64,000 nucleotides of DNA from Chloroflexi bacterium 54-19 (GCA_001898225.1 MKTJ01000077.1:1-64000); one strand, 5' to 3'; shown: positions 1-8,958, numbered from the stretch's first letter. The notes: generated by a model from the letters alone, not told the origin. Numbers and translations are program-made.

Positions 1-21
1 CCTTTAGCCTCTCTTATTAGC

Positions 22-45
22 AACATTGGTTATTTATCCAATGTT
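22..45. terminator. Inverted repeat downstream of the recombinase gene
   Basis: Perfect 8-bp arms (22-29 and 38-45) with an 8-nt A/T-rich loop lie just past the stop of the minus-strand recombinase. There is no clean U-tract, so a terminator role is only a guess from position. Confidence 0.3.
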
Positions 46-57
46 AGCCGCGCCGTG

Positions 58-1251
58 TCAGGCCGATTGGTTGGCCCGGCGGCGGCGCAACCCGTTATCC
101 CCATCCTCGGCGCTGTTGATAGGCATTTCTTCCCGGCCAATCTTGATGGTCCGTTTTGGGTCGCTGCGTTTTACCGAGGCGTTGACCTGGGTGTAAATCT
201 GGGTGGTGCTGACGCTGGCGTGACCGAGCAACTCCTGAACCCGCCGCAAATTCTCGCCTTCGCTGAGCATGTGGGCTGCGAAAGAGTGGCGTAAAGTATG
301 CGGGGTAATATCGGCAATCCCGGCTTCGTCGGCGTAGGCTTTCAGGATGAGCCAGAAACCTTGCCGGGTCAGGCGGTGCCCCCGGTGATTGACGAAAAGG
401 GCCGTCTCGCCGTTGTTGCCGACCAGTTGAGGCCGGGCATTGTTCAGGTAAGCGTCCAGGGCGATTTGCTGGTCGGCCCGGATCGGGATCATGCGCGCCT
501 TGCTGCCCTTCCCGGCGCAACGCACCTTGTTATTTTCCAGGTCTACATCGTCCATATTGACCGTCACCAGTTCGGTGACGCGCATCCCGGTGGAGTAGAG
601 CAGACCCAACATTGCCAGGTCGCGCAAGGCTTCCGGCCCGCTGTGGTGCAAAGGCTGTTCCAAAAGGCGGCGAATATCGTTGACCGAGATAGCCTTGGGC
701 AGGTACTTGTTGACCCGTGGCGAATCGAGGTGCGCGGTGGGGTCGCCAGGAATAACCTTTTTATCAGTCAGGAAATGGAAAAACGACTTGACCGCCGCGA
801 TCTTCCGGGCCACTGTGCTATCAGCATATTTACGGTCTTTCAGGAAATTCATGTAGCCCAAAATCTGGTCCTTGTTAACCTGGGACCATTCGCGGACCAA
901 ATTATCCTGGGAAAGGTTGCTACCGTCTACCGGGGTTTTAGCATCCTCGCCGGAACCCAACCCGACGGGCAAAACCCGGCCATTGATAGCAATTGTTTTA
1001 TCAGAGGGAGGTTCTCCCGAAGGGACCGTTTCCGCTGTCTGGGGGTGTTTACCGCGGCTGTGCCTGACCTCGCCGCCGGTTGTTTCCGACCCGCTATCGC
1101 CGGAAAGCCCTTCTTCTATGTCTGAAACAGTTTCTCCTTGCAGGAACTGCCGGAACTGTGTCAGGTCATTATTGTAAGCGGCTAGTGTGTTTTCCGAAAA
1201 GTCCCTATCATCGGCCAGGAATTTAAGGAACTGTTCAATGCTTTCCTGCAT
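58..1251 (-). CDS. XerC/XerD-family site-specific tyrosine recombinase with an N-terminal insertion
   Basis: A 397-residue tyrosine recombinase. XerC/XerD enzymes resolve chromosome dimers at dif sites in the cytoplasm. The catalytic set is complete: R224 (GMRVTEL), K248 (GKGSK), H318 and R321 (HTLRH), H344 (LLGH) and the nucleophile Y353 (IYTQV). The usual Xer length is about 300 residues; the extra length is a hydrophilic, Gly/Ser/Glu-rich stretch at about residues 40-118 that splits the N-terminal SAM-like core-binding domain. ATG start with AGGA upstream; a promoter with a TTGACA box lies about 30 nt further up. It stands alone, with no integrase partner or att-like repeat seen, so a housekeeping Xer is more likely than a phage integrase. 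XerC and XerD cannot be told apart here. Confidence 0.9.
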   Translation of the reverse strand: MQESIEQFLKFLADDRDFSENTLAAYNNDLTQFRQFLQGETVSDIEEGLSGDSGSETTGGEVRHSRGKHPQTAETVPSGEPPSDKTIAINGRVLPVGLGSGEDAKTPVDGSNLSQDNLVREWSQVNKDQILGYMNFLKDRKYADSTVARKIAAVKSFFHFLTDKKVIPGDPTAHLDSPRVNKYLPKAISVNDIRRLLEQPLHHSGPEALRDLAMLGLLYSTGMRVTELVTVNMDDVDLENNKVRCAGKGSKARMIPIRADQQIALDAYLNNARPQLVGNNGETALFVNHRGHRLTRQGFWLILKAYADEAGIADITPHTLRHSFAAHMLSEGENLRRVQELLGHASVSTTQIYTQVNASVKRSDPKRTIKIGREEMPINSAEDGDNGLRRRRANQSA

Positions 1252-1557
1252 ATTTTTCCTCTTTTAGCGCGCGGCAATTTTAGAGCTATTCTAACACATT
1301 ATGTCAAACAAAAAAAGGGGGGGAATGTTACATTTCAGGCTAATTTTATGACAGTTTGATTACAATGAGGGCTTATGTAACAATAAATTAAATCTTTTAA
1401 AGACGGCCCTCTTGACTCTCAAGTAGCTTTAGAGTGTAAACTTAAACCGGTTCGCAAGGCTCCAAACCGGCTCAAAGAGGATAATTTCCTTATGATTAGA
1501 ATAGGTGAATTCTCAAAACTATTTTTAATTCTCCTTGCAATAGAAAGGGGCTTTTGA
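1252..1557. other. Intergenic region between divergent recombinase and GyrI-like genes
   Basis: A 306-nt A/T-rich divergent spacer. Apart from the recombinase promoter I see a homopolymer stretch of A then G near 1310-1324 and no coding potential. A plus-strand promoter for the GyrI-like gene must lie here, but no box pair is convincing. Confidence 0.6.
1279..1307 (-). promoter_or_regulatory. Sigma70-type promoter of the recombinase gene
   Basis: On the minus strand: -35 TTGACA (1307-1302), 17-nt spacer, -10 TCTAAA (1284-1279). An overlapping extended -10 (TGTTAGAAT) is also possible. It ends about 28 nt before the recombinase ATG. Confidence 0.5.
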
Positions 1558-2058
1558 ATGGCGACGAAGCTTGGCAAACCCAAAATTGATACCCGGCCTG
1601 AAGTGACCTATATGGGCATCAGGATACAAACCCCCTTCAAAGGGATGTTCAAACATATAGATAAACTTTTCAAGGAGATGAACGCCTGGCAAAAGAAAGA
1701 AGGGGTAGAGTTAGCCGGGCCACCCTTCCTGCGCTATCACGTCATAGACATGGAAGGCGAAATGGATATTGAGGTGGGGTTCCCGGTTACAACACCCTTA
1801 CCCGGCGATGAACGGGTTAAACCGGGTAAAATCCCGGCGGGCCGCTTTGCCAGCCTTATTTTCCAGGGAAACGGCTATACCGGTAACAAAACCCTGATAG
1901 AGTGGGCCAGGGACAACGGGTTGAAGTGGGACCGCTGGGACGACCCCAAGGGTGACGGCTTTCGCGCCCGCTACGAAGCCTACCTGACCGACCCTAAAGT
2001 CGAACACCGCAAAACCAAATGGGACGTGGAAGTCGCTATCAAACTGGCCGATGAATAA
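1558..2058 (+). CDS. GyrI-like small-molecule-binding domain protein
   Basis: A 166-residue cytoplasmic protein that resembles the GyrI/AraC effector-binding fold (SOUL-like superfamily). These domains bind drugs or other small ligands, alone or fused to MerR/AraC regulators. The family signature is seen as an N-terminal strand (VTYMGIRI), a middle block (DIEVGFPVTTPL), a PAGRFASLIFQG segment followed by an amphipathic helix (KTLIEWARDNGL), and a C-terminal KTKWDVEVAIKL strand. No DNA-binding domain is present, so it acts alone. The ATG follows AAAGGGG at good spacing. The gene converges on the ferritin-like gene and shares a terminator with it. The ligand is unknown. Confidence 0.75.
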   Translation: MATKLGKPKIDTRPEVTYMGIRIQTPFKGMFKHIDKLFKEMNAWQKKEGVELAGPPFLRYHVIDMEGEMDIEVGFPVTTPLPGDERVKPGKIPAGRFASLIFQGNGYTGNKTLIEWARDNGLKWDRWDDPKGDGFRARYEAYLTDPKVEHRKTKWDVEVAIKLADE

Positions 2059-2086
2059 GCCCCTGGTTGCCTGAAACAACCCTGGA

Positions 2087-2126
2087 AAAATAAAACTACT
2101 CCCGGTTTTGGGAGTAGTTTTATTTT
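2087..2126. terminator. Bidirectional intrinsic terminator between convergent genes
   Basis: A perfect 17-bp inverted repeat (2087-2103 / 2110-2126) with a 6-nt loop. The arms begin with A-runs and end with T-runs, so it can terminate both the GyrI-like gene (plus) and the ferritin-like gene (minus). Confidence 0.9.
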
Positions 2127-2143
2127 CAGCTAAAAGCCGGGGC

Positions 2144-2713
2144 TTATTGAGGCTTGTTGCGCGGGTCAATCGCGGCCAGCAAGTCGGCCAGGTCGTTGGC
2201 GTGTTCTTCCTCGTCTTCCAGGATTTTCTCGAACATGCGGCGGCTGGTGGGGTCTTCGGAGCCAAAATGCTGCACAAGCTTGCGGTAAATTTCAATCGCG
2301 ACCCGCTCGGCGACTAAATCTTCCTTGATAAGCTGGTCCAGGGCTACTTTCGGGCCGGAACTGCCGTACTCGGTCGAGGAACGCGCCGCAACCGTCGCCG
2401 GGTTGAAGTCGGGGTCGCCGCCAAGCTGGTCGATCCGTTCGGCAATCATCATCATATGCTCGTATTCGGCCTCGGCGTGTTCGGCAAATTCAGCCGAAAC
2501 CTGGGGGAAATCAATGCCCTTGGCGATAACCTGGTGGTGGCGGTAGCGCAACACGCACAGGATTTCGCTGGCTAACGCTTCGTTCATGAGCTGGTAAGTT
2601 TCGTTGAGGTCGAGCTTGTAATCAGGCGTAACCGGGCCTTCTTCAATCTCTTTCCTGGCATCGGCCCGAATCTGATTGACATCATAAAGTTTATTTTTAG
2701 CGACAGAAGTCAT
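2144..2713 (-). CDS. Ferritin-like protein (bacterioferritin/Dps-type iron storage)
   Basis: A 189-residue four-helix-bundle protein of the ferritin-like superfamily. It would oxidise and store ferrous iron, or protect against peroxide. The putative di-iron ligands are arranged as expected: E50 in the first long helix (ALASEILCVLRYRHH), E83 and H86 (EAEYEHM), E136 (LVAERVAIEIY) and E170/H171 (EDEEEHANDL). The N-terminal 35 residues form a charged extension. No haem-ligand methionine of classical Bfr is obvious, and the length is above a normal Dps, so the exact subfamily is left open. It is monocistronic, with the shared terminator downstream. Confidence 0.8.
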   Translation of the reverse strand: MTSVAKNKLYDVNQIRADARKEIEEGPVTPDYKLDLNETYQLMNEALASEILCVLRYRHHQVIAKGIDFPQVSAEFAEHAEAEYEHMMMIAERIDQLGGDPDFNPATVAARSSTEYGSSGPKVALDQLIKEDLVAERVAIEIYRKLVQHFGSEDPTSRRMFEKILEDEEEHANDLADLLAAIDPRNKPQ

Positions 2714-3013
2714 TATTATCTCTCTTTCCGTTTCCGAATTTCATTACAAACATATCCTACCTGTTCAGCGGGTGTTATAGTTGCCGGGCAGGAAATACTC
2801 ACAAGCCTTCAACCGTATATCCCTAAAACCGGGGAATACTTTTATGCCTTCGCCGATTTAAAGTAGCATACCCTATGCCAATATGAATATACTTTTGGGT
2901 AATTTTCGGGCTCAACCCAGGGGAAAGCTTCATTTTGTTAACGCTTGTTTAACTCTCTCGCTCAATATAAAATAAAAAGGAGGGCTTTGCGCCCTCTTTT
3001 TTCATATCAGGTA
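2714..3013. other. Intergenic region upstream of the ferritin-like gene
   Basis: 300 nt that hold the 5' region of the ferritin-like gene and, at the far end, the terminator of the hydrolase gene. No ORF is credible. Several A/T-rich promoter-like pieces near 2860-2900 do not form a good -35/-10 pair. Confidence 0.5.
2974..3002 (-). terminator. Intrinsic terminator of the hydrolase gene
   Basis: GAGGGC/GCCCTC hairpin (2980-2985 / 2991-2996) with a 5-nt loop. In the minus-strand transcript a U-rich tail follows. It is located 12 nt past the hydrolase stop. The plus strand also carries a T-run. Confidence 0.8.
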
Positions 3014-3877
3014 TTAACTTTCGAGGAAGGCCGTAACCTCGTTTTTGAAATCTTTCGAAAGAATAATTGTGTAATGGTTTGTACCGGGAATGGCTACTAC
3101 CCGGCTACCGGGGATTACTCCCTGCATCCGCTCGGCCTCGGCAGCGGGGAGGATTAAACCCCGGCCTTCCCCCAACAGCCCGACCGTCGCTCGCGCAATC
3201 AGGGTCGGCACTTTGATATAGTTAGGCAAAAGCTCGAAGCGGGTATGGGCCGTTACGAAATTTTCTTCCTCCACGGTGGCCCTGGCTACCCCGGAGGTAA
3301 CGGTGCCGTCCGGCCTGACCACGGCGTCGTAGCGATAGTAATTCTCCCAGAAGATGTTCCACTGGTAGAGCGGCACCTTGCTCATGAGTTCCAAGAAGGT
3401 TTCCAGCGAGGGATAAACCGTATCCAGCCTTTTGATAGAGGGCGCAATCGCCTGGACCGTATCTTCGGGAATAACCCCACCTGCGTCAACCAGGACCAGT
3501 TTACCGGCCCGCTCCGGGTGGATGGCCGCCAGGAACAGGGTGATAATTGCCCCCAGGGAATGTCCCACCAGATTCAAACGCTCGATACCAAGTTCGTCGG
3601 CAAGCGCCAGCAAATCGTTTGTGTGTATAGGCGTCCCGTATCCGTGAGCCGGTTTGTCGCTAAAACCGCGCCCCCGCAGGTCCGGCGCCACCACGAACCA
3701 GCCGCGCCCGGCCAATTCCGGCCCCAGACCGGCCCAGCACATGCTGTTGGCGCTGAGACCGTGAATAAGAAAAACCGTCCTCTCCGGCGTGGAGAACTCG
3801 CCCCAGGTATTCGCGTGAATCTTGAGACCGTTAACCTGGAAATCACGTCCGGCGCTGGCAGTGAATTCAGTCGTCAT
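3014..3877 (-). CDS. Alpha/beta-fold hydrolase
   Basis: A 287-residue serine hydrolase. Visible features are the oxyanion segment FLIHG (36-40), the DLRGRGFSDKP loop, nucleophile elbow GHSLG with S107, and the C-terminal catalytic histidine in GTNHYT; the acid lies between them. Substrates of this broad family (esters, lactones, epoxides, C-C bonds) cannot be told from sequence. I chose the ATG at 3877 because GGGAAGGA lies 8 nt upstream of it; the longer frame would need a TTG that overlaps this ribosome site. It follows cdsA after 33 nt, so the two may be co-transcribed, with a terminator behind this gene. No signal peptide. Confidence 0.85.
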   Translation of the reverse strand: MTTEFTASAGRDFQVNGLKIHANTWGEFSTPERTVFLIHGLSANSMCWAGLGPELAGRGWFVVAPDLRGRGFSDKPAHGYGTPIHTNDLLALADELGIERLNLVGHSLGAIITLFLAAIHPERAGKLVLVDAGGVIPEDTVQAIAPSIKRLDTVYPSLETFLELMSKVPLYQWNIFWENYYRYDAVVRPDGTVTSGVARATVEEENFVTAHTRFELLPNYIKVPTLIARATVGLLGEGRGLILPAAEAERMQGVIPGSRVVAIPGTNHYTIILSKDFKNEVTAFLES

Positions 3878-3910
3878 ATGCAAAATCCTTCCCAAATCCG
3901 GGTTTTACTC

Positions 3911-4753
3911 TCAGTGATAAAACAGGATAAAAAGATAAGTGATAAGCGAAACCGCCAGGAAACTATCAATCCTGTCGAGCAGACCGCCGTGGCCGGGAAT
4001 AAGTTTGCCTGAGTCCTTGGTATCGAAGCGGCGTTTAATCCACGATTCGAACAGGTCGCCCACGATTGAGGCAATCGCCAGGACAATGCCGAGCGGGATA
4101 GTCCAGTAGAGCGGCATATTCAGGGCCAAACCGCCGACCAGGGCCACGCCGATGGTAGCCGTTATGACGCCGCCAATCGCACCTTCGACCGTCTTTTTCG
4201 GGCTAATTTTGGGGGCAAGCTTGTGTTTGCCGAAGAAACGGCCAAAAAAGTAGCCGCCGGTATCCGCGCCCCAGGTACCCAGGCAAATCAGCACCACCCA
4301 CCAGATAGCGGCATCCCCGCCAAAATCGTGACGGATAAAGGCCACCAGGCCCAGCGGCAGGCCGACATAAACCGGGCCGAACAGGGAAATCAACCAGTTC
4401 AGGCCGGGAGTGGTCAGGGTCGCGGGTCCATTGTCGGTAGTAAGGGCGGTCTGGCGGGGCAAATATAGAAAGGCGTAGGCCGCGTCGAGGACGGCCAGGG
4501 CCACAATAATAACCAGCATCCACACCGGGCTTTTGAAATAGCCCGCCACGCTGAAAGCGGCGGCAGCGATATAGCCGGGGACCTGGAAAGTCCGAAAGTG
4601 GAAAGGCGACCGGGCCGCCATCGTGTAAAACTCGTAGGCCCCGACCACCGAGGCTACTGCCGTCGTAATAGCGGTCGTTTCCGGCCCCAGCCAGAGCAGA
4701 AGCAGCACCACCGGAATCAATACAACCGCACTTGCTACCCGCGCCCCTAGCAT
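3911..4753 (-). CDS. cdsA: Phosphatidate cytidylyltransferase
   Basis: A 280-residue integral membrane enzyme that makes CDP-diacylglycerol from phosphatidate and CTP, the branch point for phosphatidylglycerol and cardiolipin. About eight hydrophobic segments are visible. The C-terminal CDS signature is intact: SPKKTVEGAIGG, then GDLFESWIKRRFDTKDSG and PGHGGLLDRIDS at roughly residues 205-270, including the acidic metal ligands. ATG preceded by GGAGAGAG. It sits between the second peptide-binding lipoprotein (60 nt upstream) and the hydrolase. The frequent partners frr, uppS and dxr are not in this window. Confidence 0.95.
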   Translation of the reverse strand: MLGARVASAVVLIPVVLLLLWLGPETTAITTAVASVVGAYEFYTMAARSPFHFRTFQVPGYIAAAAFSVAGYFKSPVWMLVIIVALAVLDAAYAFLYLPRQTALTTDNGPATLTTPGLNWLISLFGPVYVGLPLGLVAFIRHDFGGDAAIWWVVLICLGTWGADTGGYFFGRFFGKHKLAPKISPKKTVEGAIGGVITATIGVALVGGLALNMPLYWTIPLGIVLAIASIVGDLFESWIKRRFDTKDSGKLIPGHGGLLDRIDSFLAVSLITYLFILFYH

Positions 4754-4813
4754 GGTTTCTCTCTCCGCTCCTATCTTTATTTAGCCTGCTCGGCCCAATA
4801 TAATGTTGGTTGG

Positions 4814-6742
4814 TCAGGCCGCTTCGCGCTGATACCAGTTGAAGATGGCCGGGAAAGCGTCCCAGGCCAGTTGCCAGCGCGCCAGGTTCACCAGACCTGC
4901 CCCACCGGGGTCGATGCTCCGAGCCATAACCGTACTCGACTGTAGAGTATACAGGAAAAAGACAGGCGAGTCATCCGCCAGCATCTGCTGCAATTGCTCG
5001 TAGACCCGGTGACGCTGAGCATCCTGGGAGGGGTCGTCCAACCGCAACCCCTGGGCAAAGAGGCTGTCCACCGTCGGATTGCTGTATCCACTAAAATTCA
5101 AACTCCCCTGGGTAACGAATTGAGCCTTAAAATCGTCAGGGTCGAGCGCGCCCGGTATTTTTAGTAAACCCACTTCCAGGTCGTACTTCCCGGCAGCGCG
5201 GGTCTTAACATAGGTCGCCGGGTCAAGCTTGTTCAAGTCCACTTCCAGGCCAAGTTGCTTGTATTGCTGTTGGAGATAGACCGCAATTAAGGCCGCCTGG
5301 GCAATATTGTCGGGATAAATGAGTTGAAGTGGCGCGACCGCTTTCCCGGCAAGGTCGGCCAGTGCCCCATCGGCATCGCGCGGGTAATAGCCGCTATTTT
5401 TGAGCGCATCCTGGGCCTCCCTGAGATTAAAACTCGGAGTGGGCGTCCGTTTGACGGCATAGGGGTTATTGGCGGGCAGGAAAGTGGTCTGTTCGACCGC
5501 CTGGCCTTTTTCAACCACCGAAATCAAACTGCGTATATCCAATGAGCGATTGAGGGCCTGGCGGACTTGCGAACTACTCAAAAAAGCATTATCCAGGTTG
5601 TAGCCGATATAGCGTTGCCCGGCATCCTGGGGTGTCCAACTATATACCGATAGGTCGCTGGAGGATTGGAGGTCGCTGATAGCCGAGACCGTCAGGTCAT
5701 TCAGAATCCAGTTCATACTGCCCGCTTTAAGCCCGGTAATGAGTTCGGCCTGCGACCCGGCCAGGACCAGGCTCACCCGGTCGAAATTAGGCCGCCCCAG
5801 GTAGTAATTCGGCTGCAACTGGTAATTAAGGGCCGTGGCGTCCGGCAAGTACGGGCCGCTTACCACCGAGGGATGGGTGATTTCTGGGTTGAGATTCGGG
5901 TCGGAGAAAGAGGGATACACCCTCCAGACCTTTTCGGGTAACGGTTCAAGCAGCTTTATAATTTCCAGCGCGTTCGCGTAATCATCGTCAAAGGTAATGA
6001 CCAGGGTTTTATTATCTGGCCCTGCGATATTTCGGATGTGCTGTAAATCGGCCAGGTGAGGGTAACGATTTTCCTTGAGAATAGCATTGTTAAAGGCAAA
6101 AATGTAATCGGTCGCGAGGATAGGGCTGCCATCGCTCCAAAAGAGGTCGTTGCGTAACTGGAAAGTCAGCCTGCGCCCGCCCATTTCCACCAGGGGCAGG
6201 GCCTTCGCGGCCAGCGGCTTCCAATCGAGGCTGACCGGGTCGAGAAATAAAAGTCCTGCGTTCCAGGTCAGGGCCTGGAGGTGCCGGGAGACATCGCTCA
6301 AATCGCTGGCGTAGGGGGAGAAATTATGGTCCTTATAGTCGCTGGTAAGCGCCCCGATCATTAGAGTCCCGCCAGAACGATGGATGGGCTGGAAAGGCAC
6401 CGCCGGGAGAGGAGTCACCAGGGAAACGGGTGTCGTTGGCAAGGGAGTCGGCGTAACTACCGGGGCCGGGGTCGGCGTCGGTTGTAAGGTCGGGGAAGGT
6501 GTAACGGTAGGAGCAGGTTGAGCGGTACTGGAAGCGGTAGGAGCGACGGTATCGGTGGCCGGGTTGGTGGGGACCGGTTGAGTCTGAGTTGCAAACGGGG
6601 TATCGGAAGGAGCCGCGGTCACCGTAAAGGGCCGGGGAGAATTGGCAGGCAACGGGGTAGGAGTTGCCTGGTCAGAACAAGCTGCCAGCAGCCCCAGCAC
6701 AAAAGGTAGAAGACAGATTAAAGAACGAATTTGTCTGGACAT
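4814..6742 (-). CDS. Peptide/oligopeptide-binding lipoprotein (SBP family 5), second binding protein
   Basis: A 642-residue extracytoplasmic solute-binding protein for a peptide ABC importer. An N-terminal lipoprotein signal ends at LLAAC (lipidated C22). Residues 25-115 form a Pro/Thr-rich linker, then the SBP_bac_5 fold begins (GGTLMIGALTSDYKDHNFSPY) with the family pattern LRNDLFWSDGSPILATD and later VRQALNRSLDIRSLI. It follows the DppC gene after 74 nt, so it is the distal gene of the transporter array. It differs clearly from the first binding protein in sequence and linker, so the pair is not a recent duplication. The start ATG has only a weak Shine-Dalgarno site. Ligand unknown; nickel, haem or peptides are all possible for this family. 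Confidence 0.88.
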   Translation of the reverse strand: MSRQIRSLICLLPFVLGLLAACSDQATPTPLPANSPRPFTVTAAPSDTPFATQTQPVPTNPATDTVAPTASSTAQPAPTVTPSPTLQPTPTPAPVVTPTPLPTTPVSLVTPLPAVPFQPIHRSGGTLMIGALTSDYKDHNFSPYASDLSDVSRHLQALTWNAGLLFLDPVSLDWKPLAAKALPLVEMGGRRLTFQLRNDLFWSDGSPILATDYIFAFNNAILKENRYPHLADLQHIRNIAGPDNKTLVITFDDDYANALEIIKLLEPLPEKVWRVYPSFSDPNLNPEITHPSVVSGPYLPDATALNYQLQPNYYLGRPNFDRVSLVLAGSQAELITGLKAGSMNWILNDLTVSAISDLQSSSDLSVYSWTPQDAGQRYIGYNLDNAFLSSSQVRQALNRSLDIRSLISVVEKGQAVEQTTFLPANNPYAVKRTPTPSFNLREAQDALKNSGYYPRDADGALADLAGKAVAPLQLIYPDNIAQAALIAVYLQQQYKQLGLEVDLNKLDPATYVKTRAAGKYDLEVGLLKIPGALDPDDFKAQFVTQGSLNFSGYSNPTVDSLFAQGLRLDDPSQDAQRHRVYEQLQQMLADDSPVFFLYTLQSSTVMARSIDPGGAGLVNLARWQLAWDAFPAIFNWYQREAA

Positions 6743-6816
6743 ACCGCTGGACAGCTTTTTTAAGACTTATAAGAAACCCCAACCCTTCGGGGAAGCCAGA
6801 AACGAACCAGCCTGGC

Positions 6817-7767
6817 CTAGCGTTCGCGCAAGCGCGGGTCGAAAGCGTCGCGCAACCCGTCGGCAATCAGGTAGACACACAATACCGTGATAAAGAACGC
6901 AATGGCCGGCGCGTAGACCATCCAGGGCGCTGTGGTGAAAAACAACTGTGAATCACTGAGCATATTGCCCCAGCTTGGAATCGGGACGCTGATACCAAAC
7001 CCCAGGTAACTCAGACCGGACTCGGTTAACATAGCGCCTACAATATCAAACCCGGCCACGACCAGCATCGTTGATACCACGTTCGGCAAAATATGCTTGA
7101 GCAGGATCCGCACGTTGCTGGCCCCCATCACGCGCGCGGCATCCACGTATTCACGGTTGCGTAAGCTCAGGACCTGGCCGCGAATCTGACGGGTACCACC
7201 GGGCCAGATCAAAAAGCCAATAATTATCGAAAGGCTCAAAATGTCGGGTTTGAAGAAGAGCGAAAGGATAATTAATAGGAACAGGCTCGGCACGTTAAAA
7301 ATAATCTGGACTATCGCGTTTATTGCGTCGTCAACTTTGCCGCCGAAATAACCGGCAATAAGGCCCATAGCGGTACCTACAAAAACCGAGAAAATAGCCG
7401 CCAACAGACCCACGGTAATGGAAACCTGGCCGCCGTATAACACGCGCACCAGCAAATCACGGCCCAAGTCATCCGTCCCCAGGATATGGCCGCCCACACC
7501 CGGCCCTACCGGGGGCTGAAAACCCTGGGTTAACAGGTTAAAATCAATGGTGTCACGTTCCTGGTGAACAATATTGGTGGCAATAAACCCGGAACTGTAA
7601 CATATTGCCGTAATTATAATAAAAACAACCAGCGAAATAACATTCAGGGGGGCGCTAAGGAACCGGATAAACCCGGAGAGAAAGAACCCGCGTGATTGTG
7701 ATTTCCGGCGGGAAGTTACTTGCTGCACATCCGGTCCCGCCGTAACTTGAGTAGTTGTTTGACTCAT
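6817..7767 (-). CDS. dppC: Peptide ABC transporter permease (DppC/OppC type)
   Basis: A 316-residue inner-membrane permease. A 35-residue cytoplasmic N-terminus precedes the first helix, as in OppC/DppC, followed by the extended loop carrying GTDDLGRDLLVRVLYGG, which is diagnostic of the C-type subunit. The EAA loop that docks the ATPases reads YVDAARVMGASNVRILLKHILPN. About six helices in total. It pairs with the DppB subunit 51 nt upstream to form the pore. The ligand is set by the binding proteins, not by this subunit. Confidence 0.93.
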   Translation of the reverse strand: MSQTTTQVTAGPDVQQVTSRRKSQSRGFFLSGFIRFLSAPLNVISLVVFIIITAICYSSGFIATNIVHQERDTIDFNLLTQGFQPPVGPGVGGHILGTDDLGRDLLVRVLYGGQVSITVGLLAAIFSVFVGTAMGLIAGYFGGKVDDAINAIVQIIFNVPSLFLLIILSLFFKPDILSLSIIIGFLIWPGGTRQIRGQVLSLRNREYVDAARVMGASNVRILLKHILPNVVSTMLVVAGFDIVGAMLTESGLSYLGFGISVPIPSWGNMLSDSQLFFTTAPWMVYAPAIAFFITVLCVYLIADGLRDAFDPRLRER

Positions 7768-7818
7768 GCTTTTACCTATATCTCTTTCTCAAGGCTTGAA
7801 AGTCCAAACCAGCTTCCT

Positions 7819-8754
7819 CTAGTCGTATCGAACACGCGGATCAACCAGACCATACCCTATATCGGCCAGCAGAGTGCCAAGCACCGTCAAAATAGTGCTT
7901 ATGTAAAGTATGCATAGCAGCACCGGCATATCCCGGCTTACCGCCGATTGGTAGAAGAGGCGGCCCATTCCCGGCCACTGGAAGATTTGTTCCGTAATAA
8001 TAGCGCCGCTGACCAGGGTCGGCAACAAATAACCGAGCAGAGTCACTACGGGTATAAGGGAGTTGCGAAAAACGTGCCAGCGATTGACCTGTCCAGCGGC
8101 CAAACCCTTGGCGTTGGCGGTTCTTACATAATCCTGGCTGAGAACTTCCAGTGTTTCGGCGCGGACAAACCGGGTAAAACTGATCAATGTGCCGGTAGAA
8201 AGCAAAGCCGCCGGAATTATCAGGTTCACGAACCAGGGTAGGACCCCGCCCTGGCCCTCACCCTGCGGGAACCAGCGTAGAGTTGCCGCCAGGATAAATA
8301 TTACCATCAGGGAAATCCACCAGACCGGCATACAACTCCCGATTACCGTGACAACCCGGATAAAATTATCCCCGAACTTACCCCGGTGACGGGCCGCATA
8401 AATACCGATAGGGATACCGAGCATCCCGATTAAGTAACTGGCCAGGCCAAGCTCGGCGGTATTCGGCACTCTTTCAAAGACACGCTGGACCGCCGGGAAA
8501 GGGTTTGTATAGGAACGCCCAAAATCAAAAGTGACAATACGGCCCATCCAGACAATATACTGTTCGTAAAGTGGTTTATTGAGACCGTAGCTCTCGCGGA
8601 TAGCTGCAATCTGGTCTTTGGTCAGTTTAGGATTCTGGGCAAGGATGGCGTCAGGCCCGCCGGGCGCAATATTGATTAACAAAAATGTGAGCGACATTAC
8701 CGCCCAGATTAAAAGTATAGATTGCAATACCCTGCGAATAATAAACCGCCGCAT
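7819..8754 (-). CDS. dppB: Peptide ABC transporter permease (DppB/OppB type)
   Basis: A 311-residue inner-membrane permease. The N-terminus MRRFIIRRVLQSILLIWAV and the early motif INIAPGGPD are typical of DppB/OppB. The EAA loop is YVRTANAKGLAAGQVNRWHVFRNS, and the end has the usual LLADIGYGLVDPRVRYD. It heterodimerises with DppC. It lies downstream of the first binding protein, separated by about 200 nt that contain two stable hairpins likely to lower permease expression relative to the binding protein. Confidence 0.93.
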   Translation of the reverse strand: MRRFIIRRVLQSILLIWAVMSLTFLLINIAPGGPDAILAQNPKLTKDQIAAIRESYGLNKPLYEQYIVWMGRIVTFDFGRSYTNPFPAVQRVFERVPNTAELGLASYLIGMLGIPIGIYAARHRGKFGDNFIRVVTVIGSCMPVWWISLMVIFILAATLRWFPQGEGQGGVLPWFVNLIIPAALLSTGTLISFTRFVRAETLEVLSQDYVRTANAKGLAAGQVNRWHVFRNSLIPVVTLLGYLLPTLVSGAIITEQIFQWPGMGRLFYQSAVSRDMPVLLCILYISTILTVLGTLLADIGYGLVDPRVRYD

Positions 8755-8837
8755 TACTTGCCTTCTTCCTCTTTATTTTCTTTATTACTATTGTTGGTTT
8801 AAGATTACTATTTGTGTGCTTTTTGAAAATGAGCAGT

Positions 8838-8931
8838 TACCCCGGCCCCTGCAATAAAAACCGGGGTAGCTCGCAAAATTATAGACCTTATCGGCGGGAG
8901 TAACGACCACACTCTTAGCTGAGTGTGGTCG
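8838..8931 (-). promoter_or_regulatory. Two intercistronic stem-loops between binding protein and permease genes
   Basis: Hairpin A has 11-bp arms at 8904-8914 and 8921-8931 with a 6-nt loop; hairpin B has 8-bp arms at 8838-8845 and 8861-8868. Neither is followed by a long U-tract. Their place just after the binding-protein stop fits mRNA stabilisation or partial attenuation, as known between binding-protein and permease genes. Confidence 0.55.
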
Positions 8932-8958
8932 CTACTTCCTACCAATTCCGGTGCTTAA

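Noticed and set aside
298..1125. 275-residue plus-strand ORF
   Set aside because: Antisense shadow of the recombinase gene, whose catalytic residues are complete.
58..1251. Phage or genomic-island integrase
   Set aside because: No phage genes, excisionase, tRNA att site or direct repeats are near it; sequence fits Xer housekeeping recombinases.
2945..3157. 70-residue plus-strand ORF at the hydrolase 3' end
   Set aside because: It overlaps the terminator and the 3' end of the hydrolase gene and has no motif of its own.
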